In this document: in pieces, positions 25,702 to 34,981 of the stretch
Position numbering within the stretch: position 1 is the first letter of the stretch
How the letters are laid out: the number at the start of each line of letters is the position of its first letter
Assembly: GCA_002898315.1 (NCBI GenBank)
Contig: BEHV01000006.1
Coordinates: forward strand, 60,984-124,983
DNA length: 64,000 nucleotides
Direction of reading: 5' to 3'
Source: a bacterium HR19
GTDB taxonomy: Bacteria; Calescibacteriota; Calescibacteriia; Calescibacteriales; Calescibacteriaceae
The notes under the pieces: generated by a model
The model's database searches: none
Seen by the model: the letters and a program-made list of their open reading frames with translations, nothing else
What the model was told of the DNA's origin: nothing
Translations under genes and position numbers: made by a program

Positions 25702-26736
25702 ATGAGTGGTAGCAGATACAGAGTTCTCTCTGGGATGCGTCCTACTGGGAAACTTCATGTTGGACATCTCAAAAGCGTTCTTGAAATATGGAAAAAACTC
25801 CAAGATGAGGGGAACATATGTTTCTTCCTCGTTGCAGACCTCCACGCGCTGACAACAGAATGGAACGATTCAAAAAAAATATATGAAAACTCCGTAGAAA
25901 TGGTGTCAGAATGGATATCAGCTGGAATATCTCCCGAAAAGTCAGCTATATTTATGCAATCAGAAGTACCAGAGCATACAGAACTCTTTACAATACTTGG
26001 AATGATAACTCCTCTTGGTCTTCTTGAAAGGAACCCAACTTACAAAGAGTTCGTTCAGGAAATTGGTTCAGAAGAAAAAGTAGCAAACCTCGGATTTTTC
26101 AGCTATCCTGTCTTACAGAGCGCAGATATACTTTTGTATAAAGCAAACAAAGTCCCCGTCGGGAAAGATCAGATTCCTCACATAGAGATAGCAAGAGATT
26201 TAGCGGAAAAGTTCAACAGAATATTTGGAGAGGTCTTTCCTCTGCCTGAACCACTCCTTGCAGAAACACCGAAAATTCTTGGGTTAGATGGACGCAAGAT
26301 GTCAAAATCTTACAACAACGCAATATATCTTTCTGATAACATAAAACTGATAGAAGAAAAAGTAAAGATATATATGACAGATACTGCGAGAAAAACCAGA
26401 AAAGACCCGGGAGAACCAGAAAGATGTCCTCTTTTTACCCTTCACAAGGTCTTCACACCAGAAGAAGAGAAAAAGTATATTGAACTGATGTGCAGAACCG
26501 CGGGGTTCGGATGTCTTGACTGCAAAAAAATTCTTCTCAAAAACATGATTCCAGAAATAGAAAAAATTCAAGATAACCTCAAAAAAACAGATAGAGAGAT
26601 GGTAGAAGATATTCTTGAAGAAGGGAGAAAAAAAGCAAAAGAATTCGCCTCAAAGACAATTGAAGAAGTGAAAACTTCGGTCTTCGGAAGGAAGAATAAA
26701 AGCCCTCAAAAAGATAAGAGACAAAAAACATTTTGA
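25702..26736 (+). CDS. trpS: Tryptophanyl-tRNA synthetase
   Basis: Class Ic aminoacyl-tRNA synthetase that charges tRNA-Trp. The HIGH motif is GKLHVGHLK in MRPTGKLHVGH, and the KMSKS loop is GRKMSKSYNN. Also VADLHALTTEW, GLLERNPTYKEFVQ, LGFFSYPVLQSADILLYKA and VPVGKDQIPHIEIARDLA. Length 344 aa is normal. A consensus-like promoter ends two bases before its ATG. tatC follows, with a TTGA overlap if its earlier start is used. Confidence 0.96.
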   Translation: MSGSRYRVLSGMRPTGKLHVGHLKSVLEIWKKLQDEGNICFFLVADLHALTTEWNDSKKIYENSVEMVSEWISAGISPEKSAIFMQSEVPEHTELFTILGMITPLGLLERNPTYKEFVQEIGSEEKVANLGFFSYPVLQSADILLYKANKVPVGKDQIPHIEIARDLAEKFNRIFGEVFPLPEPLLAETPKILGLDGRKMSKSYNNAIYLSDNIKLIEEKVKIYMTDTARKTRKDPGEPERCPLFTLHKVFTPEEEKKYIELMCRTAGFGCLDCKKILLKNMIPEIEKIQDNLKKTDREMVEDILEEGRKKAKEFASKTIEEVKTSVFGRKNKSPQKDKRQKTF

Positions 26737-26774
26737 ATAAGAATTTTCTAAAACATACAAGAAGAAAAGAGAGG

Positions 26775-27536
26775 ATGGGAGAAAACCTCAAAGTTGCCGA
26801 GAAAGAAAAGAATAAAAATGGAACAGAAGAAGATACAATAACTAAGGATTTGATAATTGAGCAACTTGAAGAACTCAGGAGAAGGATAATAATTCCCATA
26901 GTTGCATTTATTGTTTGCTTCATAGGGTCTCTGCCATTCTCAAAAAAGATGCTTGATGTATTTCTTTCTCAATTCAAAAGTGTTGTACAATTCTTCATAT
27001 TCACAAGCCCACTTGAATCATTCTGGGTTCATGTAAAGGTTTCAGCATATTTTTCACTCTTTATATCGCTTCCGATATTTATATGGCAGATGTGGCTATT
27101 TGTATCTCCCGCTCTTTACCCCAACGAGAGAAAACTCGTCAGTAGAATAATTCTCGGAGTGATATTTCTTTTTCTTCTTGGGACTCTCTTTTGTTTTTTC
27201 ATAGTACTTCCAAAATCGCTGAACTTTCTTATCAAAACATTTTCATCAGAAAAAATTCAAGCTATGATAAGCATCTCTGATTTCTTTTCATTTGTTTTGA
27301 AATTCTCTCTATCTTTCGGTCTGGCTTTTCAGACACCGATTATTGCTGTGATTCTTATAAAGAGCGGGCTGGTTGAGAGAGAGAGTTTGAAAAAAATGAG
27401 AGCATACATTATTGTTCTCGCATTTGTTGTATCAGCAATCATAACTCCAACTCCCGATGCTTTGACTCAGACAGTTCTTGCTGTACCTCTCATATTATTG
27501 TGGGAACTTGGGATTTTACTTTCGCGTTTTATTTGA
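26775..27536 (+). CDS. tatC: Sec-independent translocase subunit TatC
   Basis: Six-helix core of the twin-arginine translocase. The conserved first cytoplasmic segment is here as IIEQLEELRRRIIIP, with an acidic residue before the first helix. FVSPALYPNERKLV after helix three is the family's most conserved part, and later VVSAIITPTPDALTQTVLAVPL is typical. A polar extension of about 30 residues precedes the helix bundle. The track begins at a TTG (26733) overlapping the trpS stop; I used the ATG at 26775, preceded by AAGAGAGG. tatA is not adjacent. Confidence 0.93.
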   Translation: MGENLKVAEKEKNKNGTEEDTITKDLIIEQLEELRRRIIIPIVAFIVCFIGSLPFSKKMLDVFLSQFKSVVQFFIFTSPLESFWVHVKVSAYFSLFISLPIFIWQMWLFVSPALYPNERKLVSRIILGVIFLFLLGTLFCFFIVLPKSLNFLIKTFSSEKIQAMISISDFFSFVLKFSLSFGLAFQTPIIAVILIKSGLVERESLKKMRAYIIVLAFVVSAIITPTPDALTQTVLAVPLILLWELGILLSRFI

Positions 27537-27550
27537 GGCAAATTTCGGCT

Positions 27551-28393
27551 TTATTTTCTTTTCTTTTTGATGTCTGCCCTCTTTTTTGGCTTTGATCTCC
27601 TGGCTTCTTTTTCTTTTTTCCGCCTTTCTGCAGGAATTTTTCTTTTCTTTTCGGCTTTCTCTTCCTTTTCAGCAACTTCTTTCTTTCTTCTTCCTCTTCT
27701 TTTAATTTCTCCCTCCTCCTCTTCTTCCTCCTGATAGTACTCTTCTTCCTCTTTATTACCCTCTATCTGAGTTAATTCCTCTTCAACTTCCTGCTCTATC
27801 TTCTTCCGAAGACTTTCGCTCACCTCTTCTTCTTCCTCTATCTCAACTGACTGAATCTCTTCTTCTTCTACTTCTCCCTCCTCCTCTTCTACCTCTTCGC
27901 CTTCCTCCTCTTCTTCTGATTCTTCTGTGACACCTTTGCCTATTCTTGCTTCAACTTCTGTCTCACGTTCATCTTCTCCTTCTATATCTTGGGAAACCTC
28001 ATCAAAAGCGTGAGATACAGAAGATAATGTCATTTCTTCTTTCTCCAACTTAGCTACTTTCTCTTCAAGCTCAATCTTTTCCTGACAATCAACACAATAC
28101 CTAACATAAGGGACTTCCTCTAATCTTTCCTTGTCTATTTTGACACCACAGTTTTCACAATATCCGTATGTTCCTGCTTCTATCTTCTCAAGGGCTTTTT
28201 CTATGAGTTTGAGAATATCAACATCAATTGAAGATATTATGCTTTCTACATCTCTGATTTTCTCAACAGATGTGAGGTCTATTATATCTGCCTTTTCTTC
28301 TTCGGGGACATATGTTGCTTTCTGCATTTTTGACAGTATATTTGCCTTCAACTGCTCAAGTTTCTTTTTCATCATCTTCTCAAAGCTCGTCAT
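27551..28393 (-). CDS. DksA/TraR-type zinc-finger protein with long acidic-then-basic tail
   Basis: Residues 1-120 are a DksA-like protein: a coiled coil with IDLTSVEKIRD, then the four-cysteine finger CENCG...YCVDC and helix. Such proteins bind RNA polymerase through the secondary channel. The remaining 160 residues are low-complexity: about 100 rich in Glu (runs of EEEE) followed by about 50 rich in Lys and Arg (KRRGRRKKE to KKRADIKKKRK). Typical DksA is about 150 aa, so this is nearly double. Convergent with tatC 14 bases away. The tail could contact DNA or basic proteins. Confidence 0.9.
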   Translation of the reverse strand: MTSFEKMMKKKLEQLKANILSKMQKATYVPEEEKADIIDLTSVEKIRDVESIISSIDVDILKLIEKALEKIEAGTYGYCENCGVKIDKERLEEVPYVRYCVDCQEKIELEEKVAKLEKEEMTLSSVSHAFDEVSQDIEGEDERETEVEARIGKGVTEESEEEEEGEEVEEEEGEVEEEEIQSVEIEEEEEVSESLRKKIEQEVEEELTQIEGNKEEEEYYQEEEEEEGEIKRRGRRKKEVAEKEEKAEKKRKIPAERRKKEKEARRSKPKKRADIKKKRK

Positions 28394-28471
28394 AAAACCG
28401 AAAGAGAAATAAAAAATAAAAATTTAAATCTTTGAAAAGCAAAAAACTGAAAGTTTTCAGAACGATTTCGT

Positions 28472-29293
28472 TTATTTTCCGACCAAACCGCTGGTTTCTG
28501 AAACGATTTTAGATATATTAAAGAATATCGCTGGATGGACATCAACTCCACTAACTTTTACTCCAAAATGAAGATGGGGGGCGGTACTTCTTCCGGTAGA
28601 GCCGACAAGACCAACGAGCTCGCCCTTCTTTACCCTATCGCCTTCTCTCACAAAAAATTTCCACAAATGAGCGTATATTGAAAACACACCATTTCCATGG
28701 TCTATGACTACAAGATTTCCTTCAAGTGTAAATCTTCTCGCCAGAACCACAACTCCCGAGTTTGAAGCGAAAACCTCGGTTCCTTTGCGGGCAGATATAT
28801 CTATACCTTTATGATAACCCGAAAGATAGCCGTTTATCTTTCTTCTCATCCCGAAATTCCATCTTATAGATTTATAATCTTTGACCGGCAGAATAAAGTC
28901 ACCTTCCCACATCTTATCGGAAAAGCGGGAGAATATCTCTTTTAGAAGTTGTTTTTCTGCTTTTATCTTGTCATACACATCAGGGGATTCAAACCTTTTT
29001 CTTAATCTTTTTCTGAAATTTATCTCTTCAACAGGAAAACTTGGCTCACAAACTTTCACTCCGTTTATATATCCAGATGCAGTTATAGGCACTGGTAAGA
29101 AAAAAAATTGTTCTCCGTCAACAGAAAAGTAGAAATCTGAAATCTTCTCATATGATATTATTATTCCCCCGGGCATCACGCATTCAGAATCTACTTTTTT
29201 ATTGTCTTCAAAGAAGGTGAATCTTCTCACATCTTCAAAATCCACTCTCTCTGAAAAAAGCACAGCAGAAAAAAGTAAAATTTCTATCATCAC
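28472..29293 (-). CDS. M23 family zinc metallopeptidase (LytM/EnvC-like)
   Basis: Peptidoglycan endopeptidase or amidase activator, exported: an N-terminal hydrophobic stretch MIEILLFSAVLFS acts as a signal. The N-terminal region is a beta-rich domain. The catalytic LytM domain (about residues 150-265) contains GYHKGIDIS (first His and Asp), VVIDHGNGVFSIYAHL and STAPHLHFGV (HLH), the full set of zinc ligands. It diverges from the TPR/barrel gene and is 78 bases upstream of the DksA-like gene on the same strand. It is likely periplasmic or surface-attached. Confidence 0.92.
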   Translation of the reverse strand: MMIEILLFSAVLFSERVDFEDVRRFTFFEDNKKVDSECVMPGGIIISYEKISDFYFSVDGEQFFFLPVPITASGYINGVKVCEPSFPVEEINFRKRLRKRFESPDVYDKIKAEKQLLKEIFSRFSDKMWEGDFILPVKDYKSIRWNFGMRRKINGYLSGYHKGIDISARKGTEVFASNSGVVVLARRFTLEGNLVVIDHGNGVFSIYAHLWKFFVREGDRVKKGELVGLVGSTGRSTAPHLHFGVKVSGVDVHPAIFFNISKIVSETSGLVGK

Positions 29294-29332
29294 AACAAAA
29301 TATTTTAAGAATTGTCATAAAATTTATCAATA

Positions 29333-30730
29333 ATGCAATGGAAAAAAAGAGCCGAGAGTAAGCAATCGCACACACAAAAAAAGAACCAAAAAATAAACTT
29401 TTCTCAAATTTCTCTGCTCTTGATAATATTTTTCATCAAATTTGCTATCATTCCCAACGAAACCAGAGGTGATAAACTGAACTCACTCACAAAATCACTT
29501 CTTTACTTTGAAAATGGAGAAAAAGACAAAGCATTTCAAATAATAAAAAGCTATGAAAACGAAATAACAGATAGTTTAATAGCGAACATAATAATATCTC
29601 AAAAAGAAAAAGATGAAAAAAAACTTGAAAGAGAATTTGAAATAATAAAGGATTTAGAAGAAAGGTTCAAGGAGAGGATAAAATTTGAAAAAGCAAAGAT
29701 TCTTTTACAAAAGGAAGAAATTGAAAAAGCCGAAAAAATTCTTGTTGATCAAGGAGATGGTAATTTAAGTCCCGCAGATAGCTTTGTTCTATCAAATATA
29801 GAACTTCTCAAAGGCGATGGGCAAAAAGCGGAATCATACGCTGAAAAAGCAGAAGAAAATGAAATGCTAGATAGAGTGAAAATTAAAAAACTGAAAAAAG
29901 AAATAAAAGATACCTCGTCAGCATTTGATTTTAATGGAAAATTCTTCATCTCTCCTTCTTTCTCAACAAAATCATTTCCCGTCCTATTTGAAGATGAGGA
30001 GGTCCAGAAAAGATGGGATATAGTAAATGAAATATCGTGGTATGCGAGAGCTGATTTCATAAAAGGAAAGATTCTCGCTCCGTTTTTAGAGTATAACGGT
30101 GGCGGAGAATTTTACACAGATGTTCCGAATATATCTTTGCATACCATATCGGTCGGAGCGGAGGCGAGCGAAAAAATAGTCATCGGCTCAAAGTATTCTC
30201 TGAATTTCTCTACCCTTGAAAGCGGAATCTTCTCTCTATCACATCTCATATCAATCTATACCTTTCCCACAAGATTTATTTTCACCTCTTTGGGAGGTGG
30301 AATTGAAACAAAAAACGAAATAGAAGGCAGAAAAGGACCTTTAACTTTTCTTCAGGTCGGAAGCTTCTTCAATAAAAAAGAAGGGAACATGAGATTTCTC
30401 ATCTTGGGAAAGATAGGAGTTGGCAAAAGGTTTGCACAAGATAAAAGGTTTGCAGAAACTTTCATAACCCCAAACCTTGATATATCATTTGAACCAACAG
30501 AAAAATTCGGCTTGAACATATACTCAATAATTGATTTTATGAGCTTCCCTGAGAATTTTGAAGGTAGAAGCACAAACCTTATATGGTTAGCATCTTCATC
30601 AATATATATCAATCAAGACCTTATTGAGTGGCACATAATAAGATTCATCTTTGAAGGAAATGAATCAGACAACAAATATTTCTCTTGGTCAAGAATAAGA
30701 ATAGGAACATTCTTTAAAGTTGAACTTTGA
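29333..30730 (+). CDS. Exported TPR-like protein with a C-terminal beta-barrel-like domain
   Basis: 465 residues. A hydrophobic segment (ISLLLIIFFIKFAIIPN) after a basic start acts as signal or anchor. Residues 45-200 are helical repeats (for example LYFENGEKDKAFQIIKSYE and AEKAEENEML), TPR-like. The C-terminal 260 residues alternate hydrophobic and polar residues, with many aromatic strand ends (FFKVEL at the end), which suggests a membrane beta-barrel. No named family recognised. It is divergent from the M23 peptidase and convergent with the lipoprotein island. Confidence 0.75.
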   Translation: MQWKKRAESKQSHTQKKNQKINFSQISLLLIIFFIKFAIIPNETRGDKLNSLTKSLLYFENGEKDKAFQIIKSYENEITDSLIANIIISQKEKDEKKLEREFEIIKDLEERFKERIKFEKAKILLQKEEIEKAEKILVDQGDGNLSPADSFVLSNIELLKGDGQKAESYAEKAEENEMLDRVKIKKLKKEIKDTSSAFDFNGKFFISPSFSTKSFPVLFEDEEVQKRWDIVNEISWYARADFIKGKILAPFLEYNGGGEFYTDVPNISLHTISVGAEASEKIVIGSKYSLNFSTLESGIFSLSHLISIYTFPTRFIFTSLGGGIETKNEIEGRKGPLTFLQVGSFFNKKEGNMRFLILGKIGVGKRFAQDKRFAETFITPNLDISFEPTEKFGLNIYSIIDFMSFPENFEGRSTNLIWLASSSIYINQDLIEWHIIRFIFEGNESDNKYFSWSRIRIGTFFKVEL

Positions 30731-30762
30731 AAATCTTAGGTAAGAGGGGACTTCATTTTCGC

Positions 30763-33357
30763 TCACTTTGGAATAGCTACGAAAAATCCTCTGAAAATAT
30801 CGGTTCCGAAACTACCATATACTGATGTAAAAATAGTGTTCGGCAAGCAAGATGGTTCAGCCGAAATGCTTATAGCTCTGCTCCCCTCTCCCAAATTTGC
30901 AAGCAAAGTGATTTTGAGATTTTCAGTATTTATGACACCAAGAAAGTTAGCAATAGAGAGGTCAGAGATGAAAAATATGTGTCCATAACTGAATTCAGAA
31001 TCAATAATTTTCCCTGCTGGAAGATAAAAGGTTCTTTCTCTTTTTTTGCCAAACCTGTTATCTTGATATACATATTCAACAACCTGAGTTGAGCCAAGAA
31101 GATACATCTTCATATCAGGAGAAAAAGAGACATCTTGAAAACTGATAGGGTCAACGGGGAAACCTTCAAGAACAAAGCTCAAAGAACTTTCTTCAAGCAC
31201 ATCTATATCGTTTCCGGAGAATATAAAGAACAATCCGTTGATGTACTTTATTTTTTTCGCCTGTTTGTTTTTGAGGATATAGAAATTCGGCATTCCCTTT
31301 TTTGAGTAGAAAACGGCGTTTGAACTCCCTATCAATATAACATCTTTTCCAACTGAAAACGATTTTACATCTGAACCGAAAAAGCTTATGGGAGAGAAAT
31401 AACCTGTAATATCTGCTACGAAAACACTATCTCCATCTTTAAACACCTCAAATAAACTCTTATAAAAATCAAATGACATCTTCAAAGTATCAAAAGGATA
31501 GAATTTTGATAAAGAAGGCGAGGAAGAAGGTGAAAGGAAGACAGGTAAAATATCAAGCTCTGCAAGAGCACCACCATCAGGAAAATAAACTTTCGCTTTT
31601 GATTGAGAACAATCTATATCTGAAAGTGCATTCGCTCCATCTACAAATCCTGAGATAGATTTTATTTTTTTTGTTTCACAAGCTGAAAAGTCAAGTATGG
31701 TCAAATTATTAGATGAATCAAAAACAGCAACCGTCACATCACTCAAAAAGATGATAGAGATTGGTCTTGATGGAACCTCTAATCCCTCAACTCCGCATAT
31801 ACTCTCCTCCCTGACCCAGTTATAAAGCTTGACCTTATACTTCCCCGAATCTTTGAGAAGGTATCCTATTGCCACATCAGATAAGTTAAAAGGTGAAACT
31901 TTAAGAGAAAAAACATCTTTATCTTTAGTGGGAAAAACATCAAAACTTTTGAGTGGCCTGAAAATTCTACCCAAAGTATCAAATGAAAAAATTCCAACAT
32001 TACCCTTCATAGGTTGTTCAAAAGATGTCCATACAATAGTGATTTCTGAGCCGAAAGATTGGAGGTCTGTTATATCGTTGAAAGCAGAGAAATTATACTG
32101 AACCGGGTCTGATATACTGCATACTTCTCCAGAAAAACTCAGAGGGAAAGCCAAAATCTTATCTGAGTAAATCACAAAGAGATTATCTTTTTCAAACCTT
32201 ATTTCTCTACCGCCTGAATCTAAATTTTTCTGACATATCGGAGTAGAAGCTTGAAGTCCAGTTATGTCATAAATGAGTATGTCTGCCGGAGCTCCGCCAC
32301 CAAAACTTCTCAAAAAAGCAACATATCTTTTTCCTGACCTTTCAAAAACATCAAAAGATACTGAACCATATAAATTTTGGTCCTTTATAACCTCTTTAAT
32401 TTTTCCAGACGAGAGAGAGATGAAATAAAGGGAGGAATCACTTCCAACAATGTTGAAAGTAAAAAAACCATCAGAAGATACATCTGTGTATCTTAAATCT
32501 CCGCCGGGTAAGTTTATTCTATTTATTATTGAGCCATCTTTTGTCAAAATAGTCATAAAAGGAGATGTTTGAGCGAACATAGAGAGTCCATTTGAAAAAG
32601 CTCGTATTATTCTTCCTACACCATATGAGACCGCAAGAGTTTGCGGATAGTTTATGACTATGGGAGAGCATATTGTTTCTCCTTGATTTCCGCAGTAGGA
32701 TTTACCATAGAGGCAGAACAGCCAGTCGCCCCACGATGGAGCAGGAAGAGTGATAGTACATCTACCTTGAAGGAGATTATGAGGCGGGCATTGAACTTTC
32801 TCTAATGACTCATATCCAGCGTAGAACTCAACCTGCTCAAGAGGGAGGTTAATTACTTTAATAACAACCTCAGCACTGTTCCCTTTTGAACCAAAAGATT
32901 CAATTTGATAAGATGGTCTTGGGCAAAATCCTGAGACCTTTATGCTTGCAGAAAATGACTTTTCGCAGACCTTTCCATTCTCACTCCACCAGAAAATGAA
33001 TTTATCTGAAAAATTTCCCAGAGAAGAGTATGTTGAAACGAAGTAGAAAGAAGTTGGTCCCTGATATGTCACGAGGTCAACAAAGCCATCGGCACCGAAA
33101 TCTACGGCAACAGCGGTCAGCCCCGTGCTTCCTTCTGGATAGAAAGAAGCATAGAATGAGACAGTAAGAGGAGATTCTCCTGAAACACTTTGCGGGAAAA
33201 AATCAATTCTGCTTTTACAATCTTTGTTTTCAGGAGGTGGGGTCGTTCCGTTCCCGCTATTTTTCTTTGAACACGAAGATAAGACACCGGAAAACAAAAA
33301 AACAGCGAGAAAAAAAATAAAAGTATGAGGAATCTTTGCTCTACTTGAAGAGGTCAT
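30763..33357 (-). CDS. Large lipoprotein with PKD-like domain and beta-propeller
   Basis: 864 residues from the ATG at 33357. A lipobox LSSC follows a hydrophobic signal (FIFFLAVFLFSGVLSSC). The next 90 residues resemble a PKD fold (SPLTVSF then VAVDFGADG). The rest is all-beta with repeated short strands and looks like one or two propellers (residues 230-860). Several cysteine pairs near residues 160-240 suggest disulfides. It is the last gene of a three-gene lipoprotein run. The track's earlier starts (33405, 33399) would give an over-long signal. Function unknown. Confidence 0.8.
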   Translation of the reverse strand: MTSSSRAKIPHTFIFFLAVFLFSGVLSSCSKKNSGNGTTPPPENKDCKSRIDFFPQSVSGESPLTVSFYASFYPEGSTGLTAVAVDFGADGFVDLVTYQGPTSFYFVSTYSSLGNFSDKFIFWWSENGKVCEKSFSASIKVSGFCPRPSYQIESFGSKGNSAEVVIKVINLPLEQVEFYAGYESLEKVQCPPHNLLQGRCTITLPAPSWGDWLFCLYGKSYCGNQGETICSPIVINYPQTLAVSYGVGRIIRAFSNGLSMFAQTSPFMTILTKDGSIINRINLPGGDLRYTDVSSDGFFTFNIVGSDSSLYFISLSSGKIKEVIKDQNLYGSVSFDVFERSGKRYVAFLRSFGGGAPADILIYDITGLQASTPICQKNLDSGGREIRFEKDNLFVIYSDKILAFPLSFSGEVCSISDPVQYNFSAFNDITDLQSFGSEITIVWTSFEQPMKGNVGIFSFDTLGRIFRPLKSFDVFPTKDKDVFSLKVSPFNLSDVAIGYLLKDSGKYKVKLYNWVREESICGVEGLEVPSRPISIIFLSDVTVAVFDSSNNLTILDFSACETKKIKSISGFVDGANALSDIDCSQSKAKVYFPDGGALAELDILPVFLSPSSSPSLSKFYPFDTLKMSFDFYKSLFEVFKDGDSVFVADITGYFSPISFFGSDVKSFSVGKDVILIGSSNAVFYSKKGMPNFYILKNKQAKKIKYINGLFFIFSGNDIDVLEESSLSFVLEGFPVDPISFQDVSFSPDMKMYLLGSTQVVEYVYQDNRFGKKRERTFYLPAGKIIDSEFSYGHIFFISDLSIANFLGVINTENLKITLLANLGEGSRAISISAEPSCLPNTIFTSVYGSFGTDIFRGFFVAIPK

Positions 33358-33409
33358 TTTATTCTTTAATAATAGCATCTGAAAAATTATTTTTCGCATA
33401 AGCAAAGAA

Positions 33410-34939
33410 CTATTTTAGCGTCAGCTGTTCTTTTATTTCTTTCGGAATTTCAAAAAGAGAGAAATATAAAACATAGTCCCCATTTATATTTTTCATATAA
33501 GATAGCCCGGCATTAGAATAGTTTGGCATAAAGTCAGCAAAAAGGTAAATCCCCGCAATTCCTTTTGCTATCAGAGTATTCACAATCCATCTCCTCTCTG
33601 GTTTATCAAGTAAAAAAGCGGACTTTATATTCCACCTTATAGAGTCCGAATAGAATATAACTGGGACCCATACATCTTGTGAGATTTTATAGTTGATGAA
33701 TTGTATCTGGGAGCCGACGGGCACTTTATCTACAACCTCTTTGACCCAGGAGCCGGCTTGAAAATAAGCAAATTCAACTTGGAGTTTTGTTGAATTAAAG
33801 TAAGCTATATAATGGTCAAAGTTTTTATTATATCCTGCTGAACAGAATATACCTTCGTCATCGGGAGAAGTATCGGTTCTGACATAGCTTATATAAAATT
33901 TCATCGTGTTAAGGTCAAATTCTTTACCTGGACCAACAGCACTTGCGTCAAGAAGAACATATTTTTGAGATTTAAATCTCCAGAAATCTTTTGGGACTTC
34001 TTTTCTTCCTCCGGGACCTATTGCGAAGAGAGATGAATCAAATCGTGATTCATTAGAAGGGAATTTGAGCTCTGCCTGATACTGAGTTGGGTTAAGTGAT
34101 ATGAACTGTATTTCTTCATTGAAGACCCTATCCCATCCGACAACAGATATAACCCAGTTCTGTTCATCTTTCTTCCTGTATGCGTATTTCACATTTCCGT
34201 TTTCGGAATCATAGTAAGCTAATCTGAGTGTTCCTGCTTCATCTATTTTCATATCAATGCATCCCGATATAGCTCCGCCGGAGGGGACTCGTGCCACTTC
34301 TCCGACCGCGGGGTCAACTTGCTCACACCTCATAGTTTTACCATCAACACCCAGAGAAATGTAATACACTCTTTTATCCATTCCTATGTAAGCTATGTGT
34401 ATTATATCTTCTGGGTCTATGACAGCGGAAAGGAGTTCTGCTTTGCTTTCGTAAGGACACGGGTTTTGGACTTTCTCTATTTTCCATTTATTATCTCCAA
34501 GTCGCTGGGCGTGGTAGATAGAAAAGCTATCCTCTCCGTTCTCTTTATGTCTTATATAAATCACATGTGGGATATTCTGGGAATCTATGACGACTTTTGG
34601 AGATAGTCCGAAATTATCGTTCTGCCCAGCTTCATCTATCATTTCTATATTTCTGAAACCCGTCTGTTGAAGATCGGGAGCATAAGCCCAGAACACGGTT
34701 CGGTAAAGCATATTGTAATACACTACATGAACCCCGCCATTTTTATCCTGTGCAAAGTGGTTGAAAAGTCCGCTATCACCAGCAGATATGAGATACTCGG
34801 CAGGAGAAAGAGAGAAGGGTGTTTTAGTTTCGTAATCTCCCGAAAAACGCCCACAAGAAAGCAGAAAAATCAAAAACAGAAAAACATATCCGAAGTAAAA
34901 ATATCTCTTCGTAAAATGCTTTCTTCTACCACAAACCAT
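33410..34939 (-). CDS. Lipoprotein with probable beta-propeller
   Basis: 509 residues. A lipobox LLSC ends a signal (FLFLIFLLSCGRFSGDYE). Repeated strands ending in H-V-x-Y-Y/I (VHVVYYN, PHVIYIR, IHIAYIG) at intervals of about 50 residues are typical of propellers in myxobacterial-type surface proteins. Cysteines are few. The ATG at 34939 is supported by GGGAGGT about ten bases upstream; the track start is earlier. Second gene of the lipoprotein run, beginning 42 bases after the stop of the first. It looks like a paralogue of that gene. Function unknown. Confidence 0.8.
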   Translation of the reverse strand: MVCGRRKHFTKRYFYFGYVFLFLIFLLSCGRFSGDYETKTPFSLSPAEYLISAGDSGLFNHFAQDKNGGVHVVYYNMLYRTVFWAYAPDLQQTGFRNIEMIDEAGQNDNFGLSPKVVIDSQNIPHVIYIRHKENGEDSFSIYHAQRLGDNKWKIEKVQNPCPYESKAELLSAVIDPEDIIHIAYIGMDKRVYYISLGVDGKTMRCEQVDPAVGEVARVPSGGAISGCIDMKIDEAGTLRLAYYDSENGNVKYAYRKKDEQNWVISVVGWDRVFNEEIQFISLNPTQYQAELKFPSNESRFDSSLFAIGPGGRKEVPKDFWRFKSQKYVLLDASAVGPGKEFDLNTMKFYISYVRTDTSPDDEGIFCSAGYNKNFDHYIAYFNSTKLQVEFAYFQAGSWVKEVVDKVPVGSQIQFINYKISQDVWVPVIFYSDSIRWNIKSAFLLDKPERRWIVNTLIAKGIAGIYLFADFMPNYSNAGLSYMKNINGDYVLYFSLFEIPKEIKEQLTLK

Positions 34940-34981
34940 CTCAAAAAAACCTCCCTCAAATGAAAATTCAATCATATTGAT

